From positions 1-44,389 of the forward strand of contig CAZPMT010000033.1 in NCBI GenBank assembly GCA_964587655.1: a DNA stretch of 44,389 nucleotides, in the 5' to 3' direction. The notes under the pieces were generated by a model. It ran no database searches and was not told where the DNA came from. It saw only the letters and a list, made by a program, of their open reading frames with translations. How positions within the stretch are numbered: position 1 is the stretch's first letter; every line of letters starts with the position of its first letter. The DNA comes from CAZPMT01 sp964587655 (GTDB lineage Bacteria; Hydrogenedentota; Hydrogenedentia; Hydrogenedentales; SLHB01). Both the position numbers and the translations under genes were made by a program. This document shows positions 23,290 to 30,862 of the stretch, piece after piece.

Positions 23290-23430
23290 ATGAAGCACCT
23301 AAGCAGAGTAACTGTGGGTAAGGCGAATACGGACACCGGGCCGGATGTCGCGGCGATTCTTTCGGCGATATTCACCTTTGTTCTCGACGTTCTGGACATC
23401 AAGGGCAAGGGAGAGCCTGCGACCACGTAG
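23290..23430 (+). CDS. small peptide 1 of a tandem pair (46 aa), unknown function
   Basis: The ATG at 23290 has AAGGAGGG 5 nt upstream. The product starts MKHLSRVTVGKANTD, then has a hydrophobic helix (VAAILSAIFTFVLDVL) and a short polar tail (KGKGEPATT). The first 15 residues are identical to small peptide 2 at 23551 except for one position (Gly10/Ala10), and the hydrophobic part is similar (AIFxF). Ribosome-binding site and downstream hairpin are shared too, which makes translation likely. Possible roles are a secreted or membrane-active peptide, a peptide-type bacteriocin or modified-peptide precursor with a conserved leader, or a small toxin. There is no GG leader site, and no maturase or transporter gene is adjacent. 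Confidence 0.7.
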   Translation: MKHLSRVTVGKANTDTGPDVAAILSAIFTFVLDVLDIKGKGEPATT

Positions 23431-23451
23431 TCAAGGGCTATCACGATGGGG

Positions 23452-23474
23452 GGAGAGGCCTCCCGCGCCTCTCC
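23452..23474 (+). terminator. hairpin after small peptide 1
   Basis: GGAGAGGC and GCCTCTCC form an 8-bp stem with a 7-nt loop, 21 nt after the stop. A related hairpin with the same AGAGGC/GCCTCT core and 7-nt loop follows small peptide 2. Only a weak T-rich stretch follows (TCTGCTGTT), so termination efficiency is doubtful. A second stem (GCACGCC/GGCGTGC, 23486-23508) lies just beyond. Confidence 0.5.
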
Positions 23475-23550
23475 TCTGCTGTTCGGCACGCCTTCATATA
23501 GGGCGTGCAGAGGGAGTGTTTTCCATAGTACACGAACAAGGAGGATTACA

Positions 23551-23667
23551 ATGAAGCACCTTAGCAGAGTAACTGTGGCCAAGGCGAATACAGACGGAAC
23601 GAATTCTGTCGAGCTCCTTGCTGCGATATTCAAGTTTATCCTCGCGCTCGTAGCAGCCAAGTTCTAG
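23551..23667 (+). CDS. small peptide 2 of a tandem pair (38 aa), unknown function
   Basis: The ATG at 23551 has AAGGAGG 6 nt upstream. The product starts MKHLSRVTVAKANTD and ends in an amphipathic, Lys-spaced hydrophobic helix (VELLAAIFKFILALVAAKF), the kind of sequence seen in membrane-active peptides. It is a paralogue of the peptide at 23290. The nucleotide match covers the Shine-Dalgarno, the N-terminal codons and the 3' hairpin, so a whole cassette of about 260 bp was duplicated. Divergence is concentrated between residue 16 and the C-terminus, as expected for a conserved leader and variable effector part. The hydrophobic helix is also compatible with a type I toxin. Confidence 0.72.
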   Translation: MKHLSRVTVAKANTDGTNSVELLAAIFKFILALVAAKF

Positions 23668-23707
23668 GAAACCACAAAGGCTCTTGTAGACAAAGCATGA
23701 CCAGGAC

Positions 23708-23742
23708 GGCGAGGGAGAGGCATCTTGTGCCTCTCTCCCGCC
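23708..23742 (+). terminator. hairpin after small peptide 2
   Basis: The core stem GAGAGGC (23715-23721) and GCCTCTC (23729-23735) has a 7-nt loop and extends outward with bulges to GGC/GCC. It occupies the same relative place as the hairpin at 23452-23474. It also lies between convergent genes (the M32 peptidase ends at 23772), so it could separate the two transcripts. Confidence 0.5.
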
Positions 23743-23771
23743 GTTCGGTATGCTTTCGCCCGGCAGCGCGA

Positions 23772-25277
23772 TCAGATTCCGTAGAGGGGGCGGTATTTCA
23801 TTTCGAGGTATCGCAGATACGGCTCGCAGGCAGGTCCGGCTCCGGTGACGTCGCGGATGATTTCCGGCGCGGTCTTTCGACGTCCGTACCGGTGTACATG
23901 TTCTCGTAGCCACTCGCGCAACGGCAAGAACTGCCCCTGACCTACCTGTTCCCACAGGTCCGGAAGGTCTTTCAGGATGACCTCGAATATCTGCGCCGAA
24001 TAGAGGTTGCCGAGCGCGTACGTGGGGAAGTAACCGAACGCCCCGTGCGACCAATGCACATCCTGAAGACATCCTCGCGCGTCGTCCGGCGCCTCGACTC
24101 CGAGATACGCTCTCATCTTTTCATTCCAAAGCGCCGGCACGTCCGCCGTCTGAATATGGCCCTCCATGAGATCCGCCTCGATCTCGAACCGGACGATGAC
24201 GTGAAGGTTGTAGGTGCACTCATCGGCTTCGACGCGAATGAGTGAAGGCTCAACGTGGTTGACGGCCCGATAGATCTGCTCCGCGGTAACTCCGTCGAGC
24301 CGTCCCGGGAACTGTTCGCGCAAGAAGGGCATATAGTGGCCCCAAAAGGGAAGGCTGCGGCCGATAACGTTCTCCCACAGTCGTGATTGCGATTCATGCA
24401 TCCCCAGCGAAGGTTCATGGGCCAGTGTGGTCCTCGCGTCCGCGGCAAGGAACCCTTGTTCATAGAGCGCGTGGCCGCCTTCATGCAACGACGCGAGCAA
24501 TCCGGAGAAAAGCTGGTCCCGATGCATTCGGGTGGTGACGCGGACATCCTGCACGTGCAGGCTCATCGTGAACGGATGCGCCGACCTGTCTTGCCGGCCA
24601 GCCTCCAAGTCGTAGCCCATGTCTTTCAACATCCGGATTGAGACCGTCCACTGCGCGTTTTCATCCCAGTCCTGCTTCAACCACCGCAGGTCCGCATCAT
24701 CCGGCTTATGCGCGATCTGCTTGACAAGTTCGCCTTGGCGCGCGGCAAGAATCCCAAAGATTCCACGCAGGTCCTCCGTCGTCGTCCCGCGCTCGTATTC
24801 CTCAAGCAACGCATCGTACGGCGAACCTTCGTAGCCGAGGAGATCCGCTTTCCGGCGGCAGAGTTCGACGATATGTTCAAGGTGCGGCTTGAAGACGCTG
24901 AAATCGGATTGTCCGCGCGCCTTGAGCCATGCGTGAAACGCTTTGCTTTGCGCTTCAGCGAACTCCTTAACAAAGGACTCGGGCAGCTTCTGGTCGCGCT
25001 CGTAATCGTAGAGCGTCTCATCGATGAGTTTCGCGTCGTCGGGACTGAGCTTTTCGCGGGCGTCATTGAGACGCCTCAACATGGAACCGAACTCCGGCGC
25101 GGTAAACACCCGGTGCCGGAGCCCGTTCAACGTGGCGAGTTGAAGTCCTCGCGCCTCCGCGCCCTTCGGCGGCATGTATGTCTCCTGATCCCATTCGAGC
25201 AACTCGATGGCCGCCCGGAGATCCGCGACTTGTCCGAGATGGTCTCTCAGTGCGCGCAATTCGACGCCGATATCCAC
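23772..25277 (-). CDS. M32 family metallocarboxypeptidase (carboxypeptidase Taq)
   Basis: The protein has 501 residues, the normal size for the family. The GTG at 25277 (VDIGVEL) follows GAGGAGGAG and gives the family N-terminus; the frame upstream overlaps the isomerase gene and is not used. The zinc site is HEGGH, with the downstream HESQSRLWEN and VEADECTYNLH segments characteristic of M32. It removes C-terminal amino acids from peptides in the cytoplasm and has no signal peptide. It is the last gene of a tight row after the Gfo/Idh/MocA and isomerase genes (11-nt gap), and its 3' end faces the small-peptide cassettes. Confidence 0.94.
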   Translation of the reverse strand: MDIGVELRALRDHLGQVADLRAAIELLEWDQETYMPPKGAEARGLQLATLNGLRHRVFTAPEFGSMLRRLNDAREKLSPDDAKLIDETLYDYERDQKLPESFVKEFAEAQSKAFHAWLKARGQSDFSVFKPHLEHIVELCRRKADLLGYEGSPYDALLEEYERGTTTEDLRGIFGILAARQGELVKQIAHKPDDADLRWLKQDWDENAQWTVSIRMLKDMGYDLEAGRQDRSAHPFTMSLHVQDVRVTTRMHRDQLFSGLLASLHEGGHALYEQGFLAADARTTLAHEPSLGMHESQSRLWENVIGRSLPFWGHYMPFLREQFPGRLDGVTAEQIYRAVNHVEPSLIRVEADECTYNLHVIVRFEIEADLMEGHIQTADVPALWNEKMRAYLGVEAPDDARGCLQDVHWSHGAFGYFPTYALGNLYSAQIFEVILKDLPDLWEQVGQGQFLPLREWLREHVHRYGRRKTAPEIIRDVTGAGPACEPYLRYLEMKYRPLYGI

Positions 25278-25288
25278 CCTGCTCCTCC

Positions 25289-26113
25289 TCACACGTGCGC
25301 CAGGTAAGCTTTCTTGATCTTTTCGAGGTACTGGGCCTGATCTGAGGCCCAGAATTCGTTCGAGAAGATCTCGACCTCGACATGTCCGTCGAAACCGGCC
25401 GCTTCGACCCAACTCCGTATCTCGCGGATGTTGATGCACCCCTCGCCCATCAGACCGCGGTCGTTTAGAATGTCACGGGTCGGCGTGCGCCAATCGCAGA
25501 CGTGGAACGAAAGGATGTTCCGGCCTGCGCGCGCTATCTCGCGTTCGAGATGCGGGTCCCACCAGAGATGGTACACATCGACGGTCACGCCGGCGTTCGG
25601 ATGATTCAGTGCATTCACCATGTCGTTCGCCTGTTCGAGCGTGTTCACGGCGGAACGATCATCCGCGTACATGGGGTGAAGAGGCTCGATGGACAGTTTC
25701 ACTCCCGCCGATGCCGCATAGGGAAGACACTCCGCAATCCCGTCGAGGATCTGCTTGCGCGCTTCGGACAGAGGCATGCCGGGAATCGCGCCGCATACCA
25801 GAACGATCAGAGGCGCGCCGATGGCTGCCGCCTCGTCAATAGCGCGCCGGTTGTCATCGATTGCCTTTTCGCGCCCCGCTTTTATCGAGGAAGGGAAAAA
25901 TCCCCCACGGCACAGACTCACAACATTGACGCCGGAGTCGCGAAGCATCCTGCCCGATTCCGCCGGACCCTGCGGCGCCAGATGCTGCCGCCACACGGTG
26001 ATGCCCGCCACCCCCGCTTTCGAGTAGCCTGCAATGGCCTCCGCCAGCGACCACGGTCTTGTGGTCATCGTGTGGATGCACAAGCTCGATAAATCATAAA
26101 GCGGGGATGTCAT
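25289..26113 (-). CDS. xylose isomerase-like TIM-barrel sugar isomerase/epimerase
   Basis: The protein has 274 residues. Metal-binding positions of the AP-endonuclease-2/sugar-phosphate isomerase family are visible: Glu in LSIEPLHP, Asp/His in DVYHLWWDP, His in SFHVCDW and Glu in VEVEIFS. It is probably cytoplasmic and acts on a sugar or inositol derivative. The gene lies 18 nt downstream of the Gfo/Idh/MocA oxidoreductase, a very common pairing in organisms that degrade unusual sugars or inositols. The exact substrate cannot be read from sequence. Confidence 0.88.
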   Translation of the reverse strand: MTSPLYDLSSLCIHTMTTRPWSLAEAIAGYSKAGVAGITVWRQHLAPQGPAESGRMLRDSGVNVVSLCRGGFFPSSIKAGREKAIDDNRRAIDEAAAIGAPLIVLVCGAIPGMPLSEARKQILDGIAECLPYAASAGVKLSIEPLHPMYADDRSAVNTLEQANDMVNALNHPNAGVTVDVYHLWWDPHLEREIARAGRNILSFHVCDWRTPTRDILNDRGLMGEGCINIREIRSWVEAAGFDGHVEVEIFSNEFWASDQAQYLEKIKKAYLAHV

Positions 26114-26131
26114 GACGATCTCCTGTGCCCC

Positions 26132-27277
26132 TCACAGCGCCGGCACATCGAGCCACGCCCGTTTCCGCCAGGACTCATACCCGAGCTCGGCCAGTTGGAC
26201 GCCCTTCGCGCCCGCCTTGAGGTCCCACGGAAAGGGTTCATCGAGAACGACGTGCCGGAGGAACAGTTCCCATTGCGCCTTGAACGCGTTGTCATAGGCC
26301 TGGTTGTCGGGAACCGGCATCCATCCGGCGCGAAAATCAATCGGATTGTCGATGTCGGGGTTCCAGACCGGCTTCGGCGTCATCGCGTCGCTCTGCACGT
26401 AGCACTTCCGGAGTCCCGCGACGGCCGATCCGTTCGTGCCATCCACCTGTATCGTGAGCAAGTCGTCGCGACGGACGCGCGTGCACCACGACGAGTTGAA
26501 ATTGCACGTCACGCCTTGATCGGTAATGAACGTCGCATACGCCGCATCCTCGGCATCGGAGTCATATGGCTTTCCGGCCTCGTCCCACCGCTTCGGGAGG
26601 TGATGCGCGCCGGCGCACGATACGGCAAGCACGTTTCCAAACAGATTGTCGATGACATACCGCCAGTGACACAGCATGTCGAGGATGATCCCGCCGCCTT
26701 CGGCTTTGCGATAGTTCCACGACGGGCGCTGCGCGGCCTGATGCTCCCCAGTGAAGACCCAGTATCCGAACTCGCCACGCACGGCGAGGATCCGCCCGAG
26801 AGAATGAGTGTCGATGAGATACTTCAGCTTGCGGAGTCCGGGGAGCCAAAGTTTGTCCTGCACGACTCCGTGCTTGACCCCGGCGCGTTGTGCAAGGACG
26901 TGGAGGTCCAACGCTTCTCTGGAATTCATTGCGGTGGGTTTCTCGCAGTAGATGTGCTTTCCGGCCTCGATCGCTTCCTTCACGGCTGCGTAACGCAGCA
27001 CTGTCGTCTGTGCATCGAAATATACGGAGTATCTTTCATCCCGCAAGAGTTTCTGCATGTCCGTCGAGTAGGGAAGGCCTCCGTGGGCTTCGGAGAGTCT
27101 CTGGAGTTTGGTCTCACTGCGTCCGAGCAGGACAGGTTCGGGAATGATCACCTCTCCGTCCCGAATCTTCAGCCCGCCTTGCTCGCGTATGGCGAGGATG
27201 GATCGCACCAGGTGCTGATTGGTCCCCATCCGCCCGGTGACGCCGTTCATGATGATCCCAATCTTGTGCGCTTTCAT
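26132..27277 (-). CDS. Gfo/Idh/MocA family NAD(P)-dependent oxidoreductase
   Basis: The protein has 381 residues. AAGGAG is 5 nt from the ATG at 27277 and only 2 nt from the one at 27280, so 27277 is preferred. The N-terminal Rossmann domain has a divergent GVTGRMG loop and the family lysine motif CEKPTA near residue 110. The C-terminal alpha/beta domain contains GGGIILDMLCHW, with the usual catalytic His region. It oxidises or reduces a sugar-like substrate, likely together with the isomerase encoded 18 nt downstream. The unusually long N-terminal loop before the glycine motif's partner strand (residues 25-55) is noted but not interpretable. Confidence 0.92.
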   Translation of the reverse strand: MKAHKIGIIMNGVTGRMGTNQHLVRSILAIREQGGLKIRDGEVIIPEPVLLGRSETKLQRLSEAHGGLPYSTDMQKLLRDERYSVYFDAQTTVLRYAAVKEAIEAGKHIYCEKPTAMNSREALDLHVLAQRAGVKHGVVQDKLWLPGLRKLKYLIDTHSLGRILAVRGEFGYWVFTGEHQAAQRPSWNYRKAEGGGIILDMLCHWRYVIDNLFGNVLAVSCAGAHHLPKRWDEAGKPYDSDAEDAAYATFITDQGVTCNFNSSWCTRVRRDDLLTIQVDGTNGSAVAGLRKCYVQSDAMTPKPVWNPDIDNPIDFRAGWMPVPDNQAYDNAFKAQWELFLRHVVLDEPFPWDLKAGAKGVQLAELGYESWRKRAWLDVPAL

Positions 27278-27313
27278 CATAGCTCCTTTTTGGGTCCCCT
27301 ATATCCTGATACT

Positions 27314-28270
27314 TCAGATTCTTGCCAATGCCGACGCGATCTCCTGTGCAACCGTGTCCAAGTTCTCCTTGACATCCTTCGCAATCTTCATACTCGCCTC
27401 CGATTGCATGGCTTCTGGAGAATGCCCGAACATCAGTTTTCGCAGATCGTCCAAACTTACGTTTGAGAGTGTAGCCTGTACGGCCTTCAGCGAATCGGCT
27501 ACTTCTCTTCTACCCGCTCCAAGTCTAGTTACGGCATGAACAATCTCCTTTTGAACAGATACAAACATCGAGTTGCCGCAGTGAAGCCTAATGGGCAGGT
27601 CTTTGAGCAGGATCAGCAAGGGCGGCACAGCATCGGTATCCTGCAGTTCCACAAGAGCCTTAATTACGGCCTCAAGTAGATCGCTATAGGAGCAGTACCC
27701 TACTATATCGAGATGCTTGACGTGCCGGGCAATATCAACTGACAGCCAAGCCCTGATGCTTTGCTTGCTTCGAGGATCTCCGAGTTTTCCCAACTTAGAA
27801 ATAATCTCGGCAGCGGGTTTGCGGCGCGCACTGGGGTCTCTTCTGCACTCCTCCAGTTTAGCCAACAGTTTATCTGTAGCGGCCGTGTCGAGGGTTTTGC
27901 CGCACCTGGAGCATTTACAGCCATCCCACTCGTGCGCTCGTGTAGTACCGCACGTGGAGCACTTGCAGCCATTCCACGTGTGTTCAGCATCACGGGTCTT
28001 GCCGCACGTGGAGCACTTGCAACCATTCCACGTGTGTTCAGCGTCTCGGGTCTTGCCGCATCTGGAGCATTTGCAGCCATCCCACTCGTGCTCACGTGAA
28101 ATGGCGCATTTTGAACACTTGCAGCCATCCCACGCATGTTCAGCATCTCGAGTCCTCAGGCACTTGGGACATGTACAGCCATCCCAAACATGCTCAGCGT
28201 CTCGAGTTTTCCCGCACTTCGAGCACCGGCACCCATCCCAAGAATGAATTCCAAGGAAACACAAGGCCAT
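27314..28270 (-). CDS. zinc-knuckle repeat protein with HEAT-like C-terminal domain
   Basis: The protein has 318 residues. The ATG at 28270 (MALCFLG) has GGAGGGA about 7 nt upstream and is preferred to 28285. Residues 8 to about 140 are seven tandem repeats of 16-18 residues of the form H-x-W-D/N-G-C-x-C-x2-C-G-x-T-R, each with three Cys and a His able to bind zinc. Repeats 4 to 7 are nearly identical at DNA level, indicating recent duplication. The rest is helical and HEAT-like (KPAAEIISKLGKLGDPRSKQ, VIKALVELQDTDAVPPLL). There is no signal peptide. A scaffold or nucleic-acid-binding role is plausible but unproven. It follows the 211-residue unknown gene by 190 nt and precedes the oxidoreductase by 36 nt. 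Confidence 0.8.
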   Translation of the reverse strand: MALCFLGIHSWDGCRCSKCGKTRDAEHVWDGCTCPKCLRTRDAEHAWDGCKCSKCAISREHEWDGCKCSRCGKTRDAEHTWNGCKCSTCGKTRDAEHTWNGCKCSTCGTTRAHEWDGCKCSRCGKTLDTAATDKLLAKLEECRRDPSARRKPAAEIISKLGKLGDPRSKQSIRAWLSVDIARHVKHLDIVGYCSYSDLLEAVIKALVELQDTDAVPPLLILLKDLPIRLHCGNSMFVSVQKEIVHAVTRLGAGRREVADSLKAVQATLSNVSLDDLRKLMFGHSPEAMQSEASMKIAKDVKENLDTVAQEIASALARI

Positions 28271-28329
28271 GTCTTCTCCCTCCACTTGCTCAGATCTATT
28301 CCAATTGCAACTGCTTTGCCGCTACTTCT

Positions 28330-28354
28330 CGTTACCAAGTTGCACTTGATAACG
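28330..28354. repeat. GTTACCAAG palindrome, imperfect copy
   Basis: CGTTACCAAGT and ACTTGATAACG pair with one mismatch around TGC. This is a diverged relative of the perfect palindrome at 28448-28476. It sits in the 190-bp gap between the zinc-knuckle and 211-residue genes, which otherwise shows nothing recognisable. Confidence 0.55.
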
Positions 28355-28447
28355 CAGTTGCACTTGAAGCTGTGCTTCTCCTTCAGGGCAAGAGCAGTGA
28401 CTGTAAGTATCTTAGTGACTCCAACAAAGCGCAGCTTTCCATACAAG

Positions 28448-28476
28448 CCCGTTACCAAGCTCAGCTTGGTAACGGG
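28448..28476. repeat. GTTACCAAG palindrome, perfect 14-bp arms
   Basis: CCCGTTACCAAGCT (28448-28461) and AGCTTGGTAACGGG (28463-28476) are exact reverse complements around a single C. The element encodes the last residues (PLPS) and the stop of the 211-residue gene on the minus strand, so it doubles as coding sequence and as a possible 3'-end structure. Confidence 0.8.
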
Positions 28477-29096
28477 AGAAAAAGCAGAATTTTGTCTACC
28501 TGTCTTGGCGTTAAGATAACCCTGAGCCTCTTGTTCACGTCATCGCGAAGCCACTGACACCGACGGACAAAGTTATAGTACTCGTGGTCAGCTTCATCGG
28601 TTTCGAGGCATTCAATGGTCCGCGCCGGAGGAGTAACCTTCCTTATGGCCTTGTTCGCCCTGCTGTCAAAGATAAAGAAAGCGTCGGGACGGTGAAAATG
28701 CAGGTATTTGCTCGCAAGAGATCGTTTGTTTAGTTCTGTCATATCATGAAAGAGATCTGTGAGTTGTTTGTGAACAGTGACCACCGCCGAGAGTTGTTGC
28801 CATGGCTTGGTGATCTTTGAAGGAATTTCTTTCAGCCACTTATCAATGTCAGACTTCAGTATCGTATCTGCGACCCTGGTCTCGTAGAAGCTGTCAGAAG
28901 TGCCTCCTACACGCTTTCCTCGTTCTATTGCTGCGGCGTATGAACGTCCGATCAACCAGATCTTCGCAATGATTACATCTTTTCTTCGATGTTCAGGATG
29001 CCTTCTGCAAAGATCATACAAGACTCTATTGCCAAAATCCCACAGCAAGGTCGAGCGAGCGTGGTCGATGTGCTCTTGGGTCAAACGAGTATCCAT
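28461..29096 (-). CDS. conserved-looking protein of unknown function (211 aa)
   Basis: I do not recognise a named family. The protein is soluble, rich in charged helices, with no signal peptide or membrane segment. A distinctive core reads SLASKYLHFHRPDAFFIFD followed by SRANKAI; its clustered aromatics, two His and FIFDSR look like a conserved site, and similar SKYLHFH segments occur in uncharacterised bacterial proteins. The C-terminal PLPS and the stop come from a palindromic repeat, so the native end may be lost. It lies 30 nt downstream of the 107-residue membrane protein gene. Defence or stress function is possible but unsupported. Confidence 0.7.
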   Translation of the reverse strand: MDTRLTQEHIDHARSTLLWDFGNRVLYDLCRRHPEHRRKDVIIAKIWLIGRSYAAAIERGKRVGGTSDSFYETRVADTILKSDIDKWLKEIPSKITKPWQQLSAVVTVHKQLTDLFHDMTELNKRSLASKYLHFHRPDAFFIFDSRANKAIRKVTPPARTIECLETDEADHEYYNFVRRCQWLRDDVNKRLRVILTPRQVDKILLFLPLPS

Positions 29097-29126
29097 TTGA
29101 TCTACTCGAACTCCTTTGCCTTGGCT

Positions 29127-29450
29127 TTACCCTGCAAGTCTGATCAGCGTGACAACGGCGGCGAGAATCGCTGTGGCCGACGAGACGGCCGCGCACAGAA
29201 ACATGAACCATGTCCGGCGGCTCGCGGACTGTTTCGCGGCCCAGTACTGGCCCCAGAAGAACGGGCACCATGCCCCCAGAAACAGGACCTTGAACGGCGG
29301 CGTCAGTCTTATCCAATCCTGCCCTTGCAGAAAGAAGATGACACCGCACGCCGTAGCGAAAGCAAGGAACCCGACATGCGAGATGCTCTCGATAAGATGC
29401 ATCGTTCTAGACTTGTCCAGGGGCCGTGTGGTCGAAACATTAGGATTCAT
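29127..29450 (-). CDS. small membrane protein of unknown function (107 aa)
   Basis: The ATG overlaps the preceding GH88-like stop by 4 nt (ATGA), so the two are translationally coupled. Three hydrophobic segments are visible: about residues 23-42 (HVGFLAFATACGVIFFL), 53-68 (FKVLFLGAWCPFFWGQYW) and 80-105 (TWFMFLCAAVSSATAILAAVV). A short soluble N-terminus precedes them. No family is recognised and no catalytic motif is seen. Confidence 0.65.
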   Translation of the reverse strand: MNPNVSTTRPLDKSRTMHLIESISHVGFLAFATACGVIFFLQGQDWIRLTPPFKVLFLGAWCPFFWGQYWAAKQSASRRTWFMFLCAAVSSATAILAAVVTLIRLAG

Positions 29451-30823
29451 CGCGCCTCCTCATCGAAGAACTTCAGATATGGACCGCCTTCCAGTTCCCG
29501 CTTGATATACACTGCAAGCTCGACGGCGTGGTAGTCGCCCCACATCGACGATTCGCCCTGCGGGACTCTCTTCCCTTTCGGAACGTAGTCCCATCCATTC
29601 GGGCGGTGATACACCGAATGTAGAATAATGCCTTCGTGACGGATGTCTTCAGAAAGATACGGCGGTGCGAATAGCCGTTTCGAGATCGTCAGCCCGGCCT
29701 GATAGTACTTGCGGCCCGCGCCCTTTCGCCCGAGGGCGCGGCCTAATCGCAGGAGTCCTTGCGCCGTGATGGCCGCGGCGGAACTATCGACGGGTTCGTG
29801 CTCGTTGTCGATGCGCGCGGGTCCGTTCAGGTAATTGCCGAGACGCGCGAGGCCCGGCGCGCCCGTGTCCCAGTATGGGATGCCGTCCGTGGGAGTGTTA
29901 TCGAGATAGAAATCGGCCGTCGCCCGAGCCGTCTTCAACAAGAGGCCCTCGATGGCGTCGCGCCCTCCCAAAGCCCGCAGTTCCCCGTCGGAAAGCGATC
30001 TGAAGCACTCCAGTTCTTCCGCGCAGCCGAGTATGATCCACGCGAGGCCGCGCGTCCACGTCGAGAACGGAGAATACCCTTGTTGCGTGCTCGGGCAGCG
30101 GTATCGCCCGTCCGTCATATTGAAGATGCTCTCGTGTGCGACGCGTCCCCGCACGTCATATGCGTCGCGCCCCTCGCCGAAATAGACGTTGTAACGCGAG
30201 GTATTCGCTATGTGTTGAATGGTCCGTTCGAGCAGCGAGATGCGGCGATCGTTTTCGCCCATCAGGCAGTGGCCAAGTTGATGCGCCAACATCAGCGACC
30301 GGCACGACCGGATCGTGTCGCTGAACAGCGAATGCGGGCCGTTGAATGAATGGATGAACCCGGTTCCGTCGTGCAAGGCCGACCACCGCGCCGCCTGCAC
30401 GGCGCCCGAGATCTTCAGTGCAAGCTCGTAGAAACGTACGGCGTCGGCGCTTTCGCGCGTGCGTCCTTCCAGTGCAAGACGGCGAAGATTGCCGTACGTC
30501 GAGACGTTGTTGAAGCCGTGATCGTGCACGCCCGTGTGGCTGACGTGGCCCGCCATGAAACGGATCGTGTTCTCGCGGCCCAGCGCGAGGAACTCGTCGT
30601 CGCCGGTCGCGTCGAACAACAAGATCTGGATTCCGAACTGGAACCCTTGCGTCCATTCCGTCCAGCCGCGCGCCGTGTACTTGCCGCGCCGCGTGAACAC
30701 CGGCGAACCCTCCGCAGGATTCCAGCGCCGGGCGAGCCGCCGCGTCTTCCGCGACGCGAGGTCAAAGAGGTTGCCCATCGACTTCGCCAGGTCTTGACAG
30801 GCGACTTTCTCGTCAACTCTCAC
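29447..30823 (-). CDS. GH88-like unsaturated glucuronyl/rhamnogalacturonyl hydrolase
   Basis: The protein has 458 residues. The GTG at 30823 has GGAGA 7 nt upstream. It has the (alpha/alpha)6-barrel character and GH88/GH105-like landmarks: HDHGFNNVSTYGNL (candidate catalytic Asp), YSPFSTWTRGLAW, EPVDSSAAAITAQGL and the C-terminal SSMWGDYHAVE. These enzymes hydrate the unsaturated uronic-acid end left by polysaccharide lyases. No signal peptide is present, so the substrate should be an imported oligosaccharide. A pectate-lyase-fold protein is encoded about 1 kb upstream (31887-33224), which fits uronic-acid polymer degradation. Confidence 0.8.
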   Translation of the reverse strand: MRVDEKVACQDLAKSMGNLFDLASRKTRRLARRWNPAEGSPVFTRRGKYTARGWTEWTQGFQFGIQILLFDATGDDEFLALGRENTIRFMAGHVSHTGVHDHGFNNVSTYGNLRRLALEGRTRESADAVRFYELALKISGAVQAARWSALHDGTGFIHSFNGPHSLFSDTIRSCRSLMLAHQLGHCLMGENDRRISLLERTIQHIANTSRYNVYFGEGRDAYDVRGRVAHESIFNMTDGRYRCPSTQQGYSPFSTWTRGLAWIILGCAEELECFRSLSDGELRALGGRDAIEGLLLKTARATADFYLDNTPTDGIPYWDTGAPGLARLGNYLNGPARIDNEHEPVDSSAAAITAQGLLRLGRALGRKGAGRKYYQAGLTISKRLFAPPYLSEDIRHEGIILHSVYHRPNGWDYVPKGKRVPQGESSMWGDYHAVELAVYIKRELEGGPYLKFFDEEAR

Positions 30824-30862
30824 GCTGCGTTCTCCGTGGAGACCGTTCTCTTGGTTTCCCGC

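Noticed and set aside
26195..27466. 423-codon plus-strand open frame over the Gfo/Idh/MocA gene
   Set aside because: It is antisense to a gene with the CEKP motif and a Shine-Dalgarno, and has no recognisable domain.
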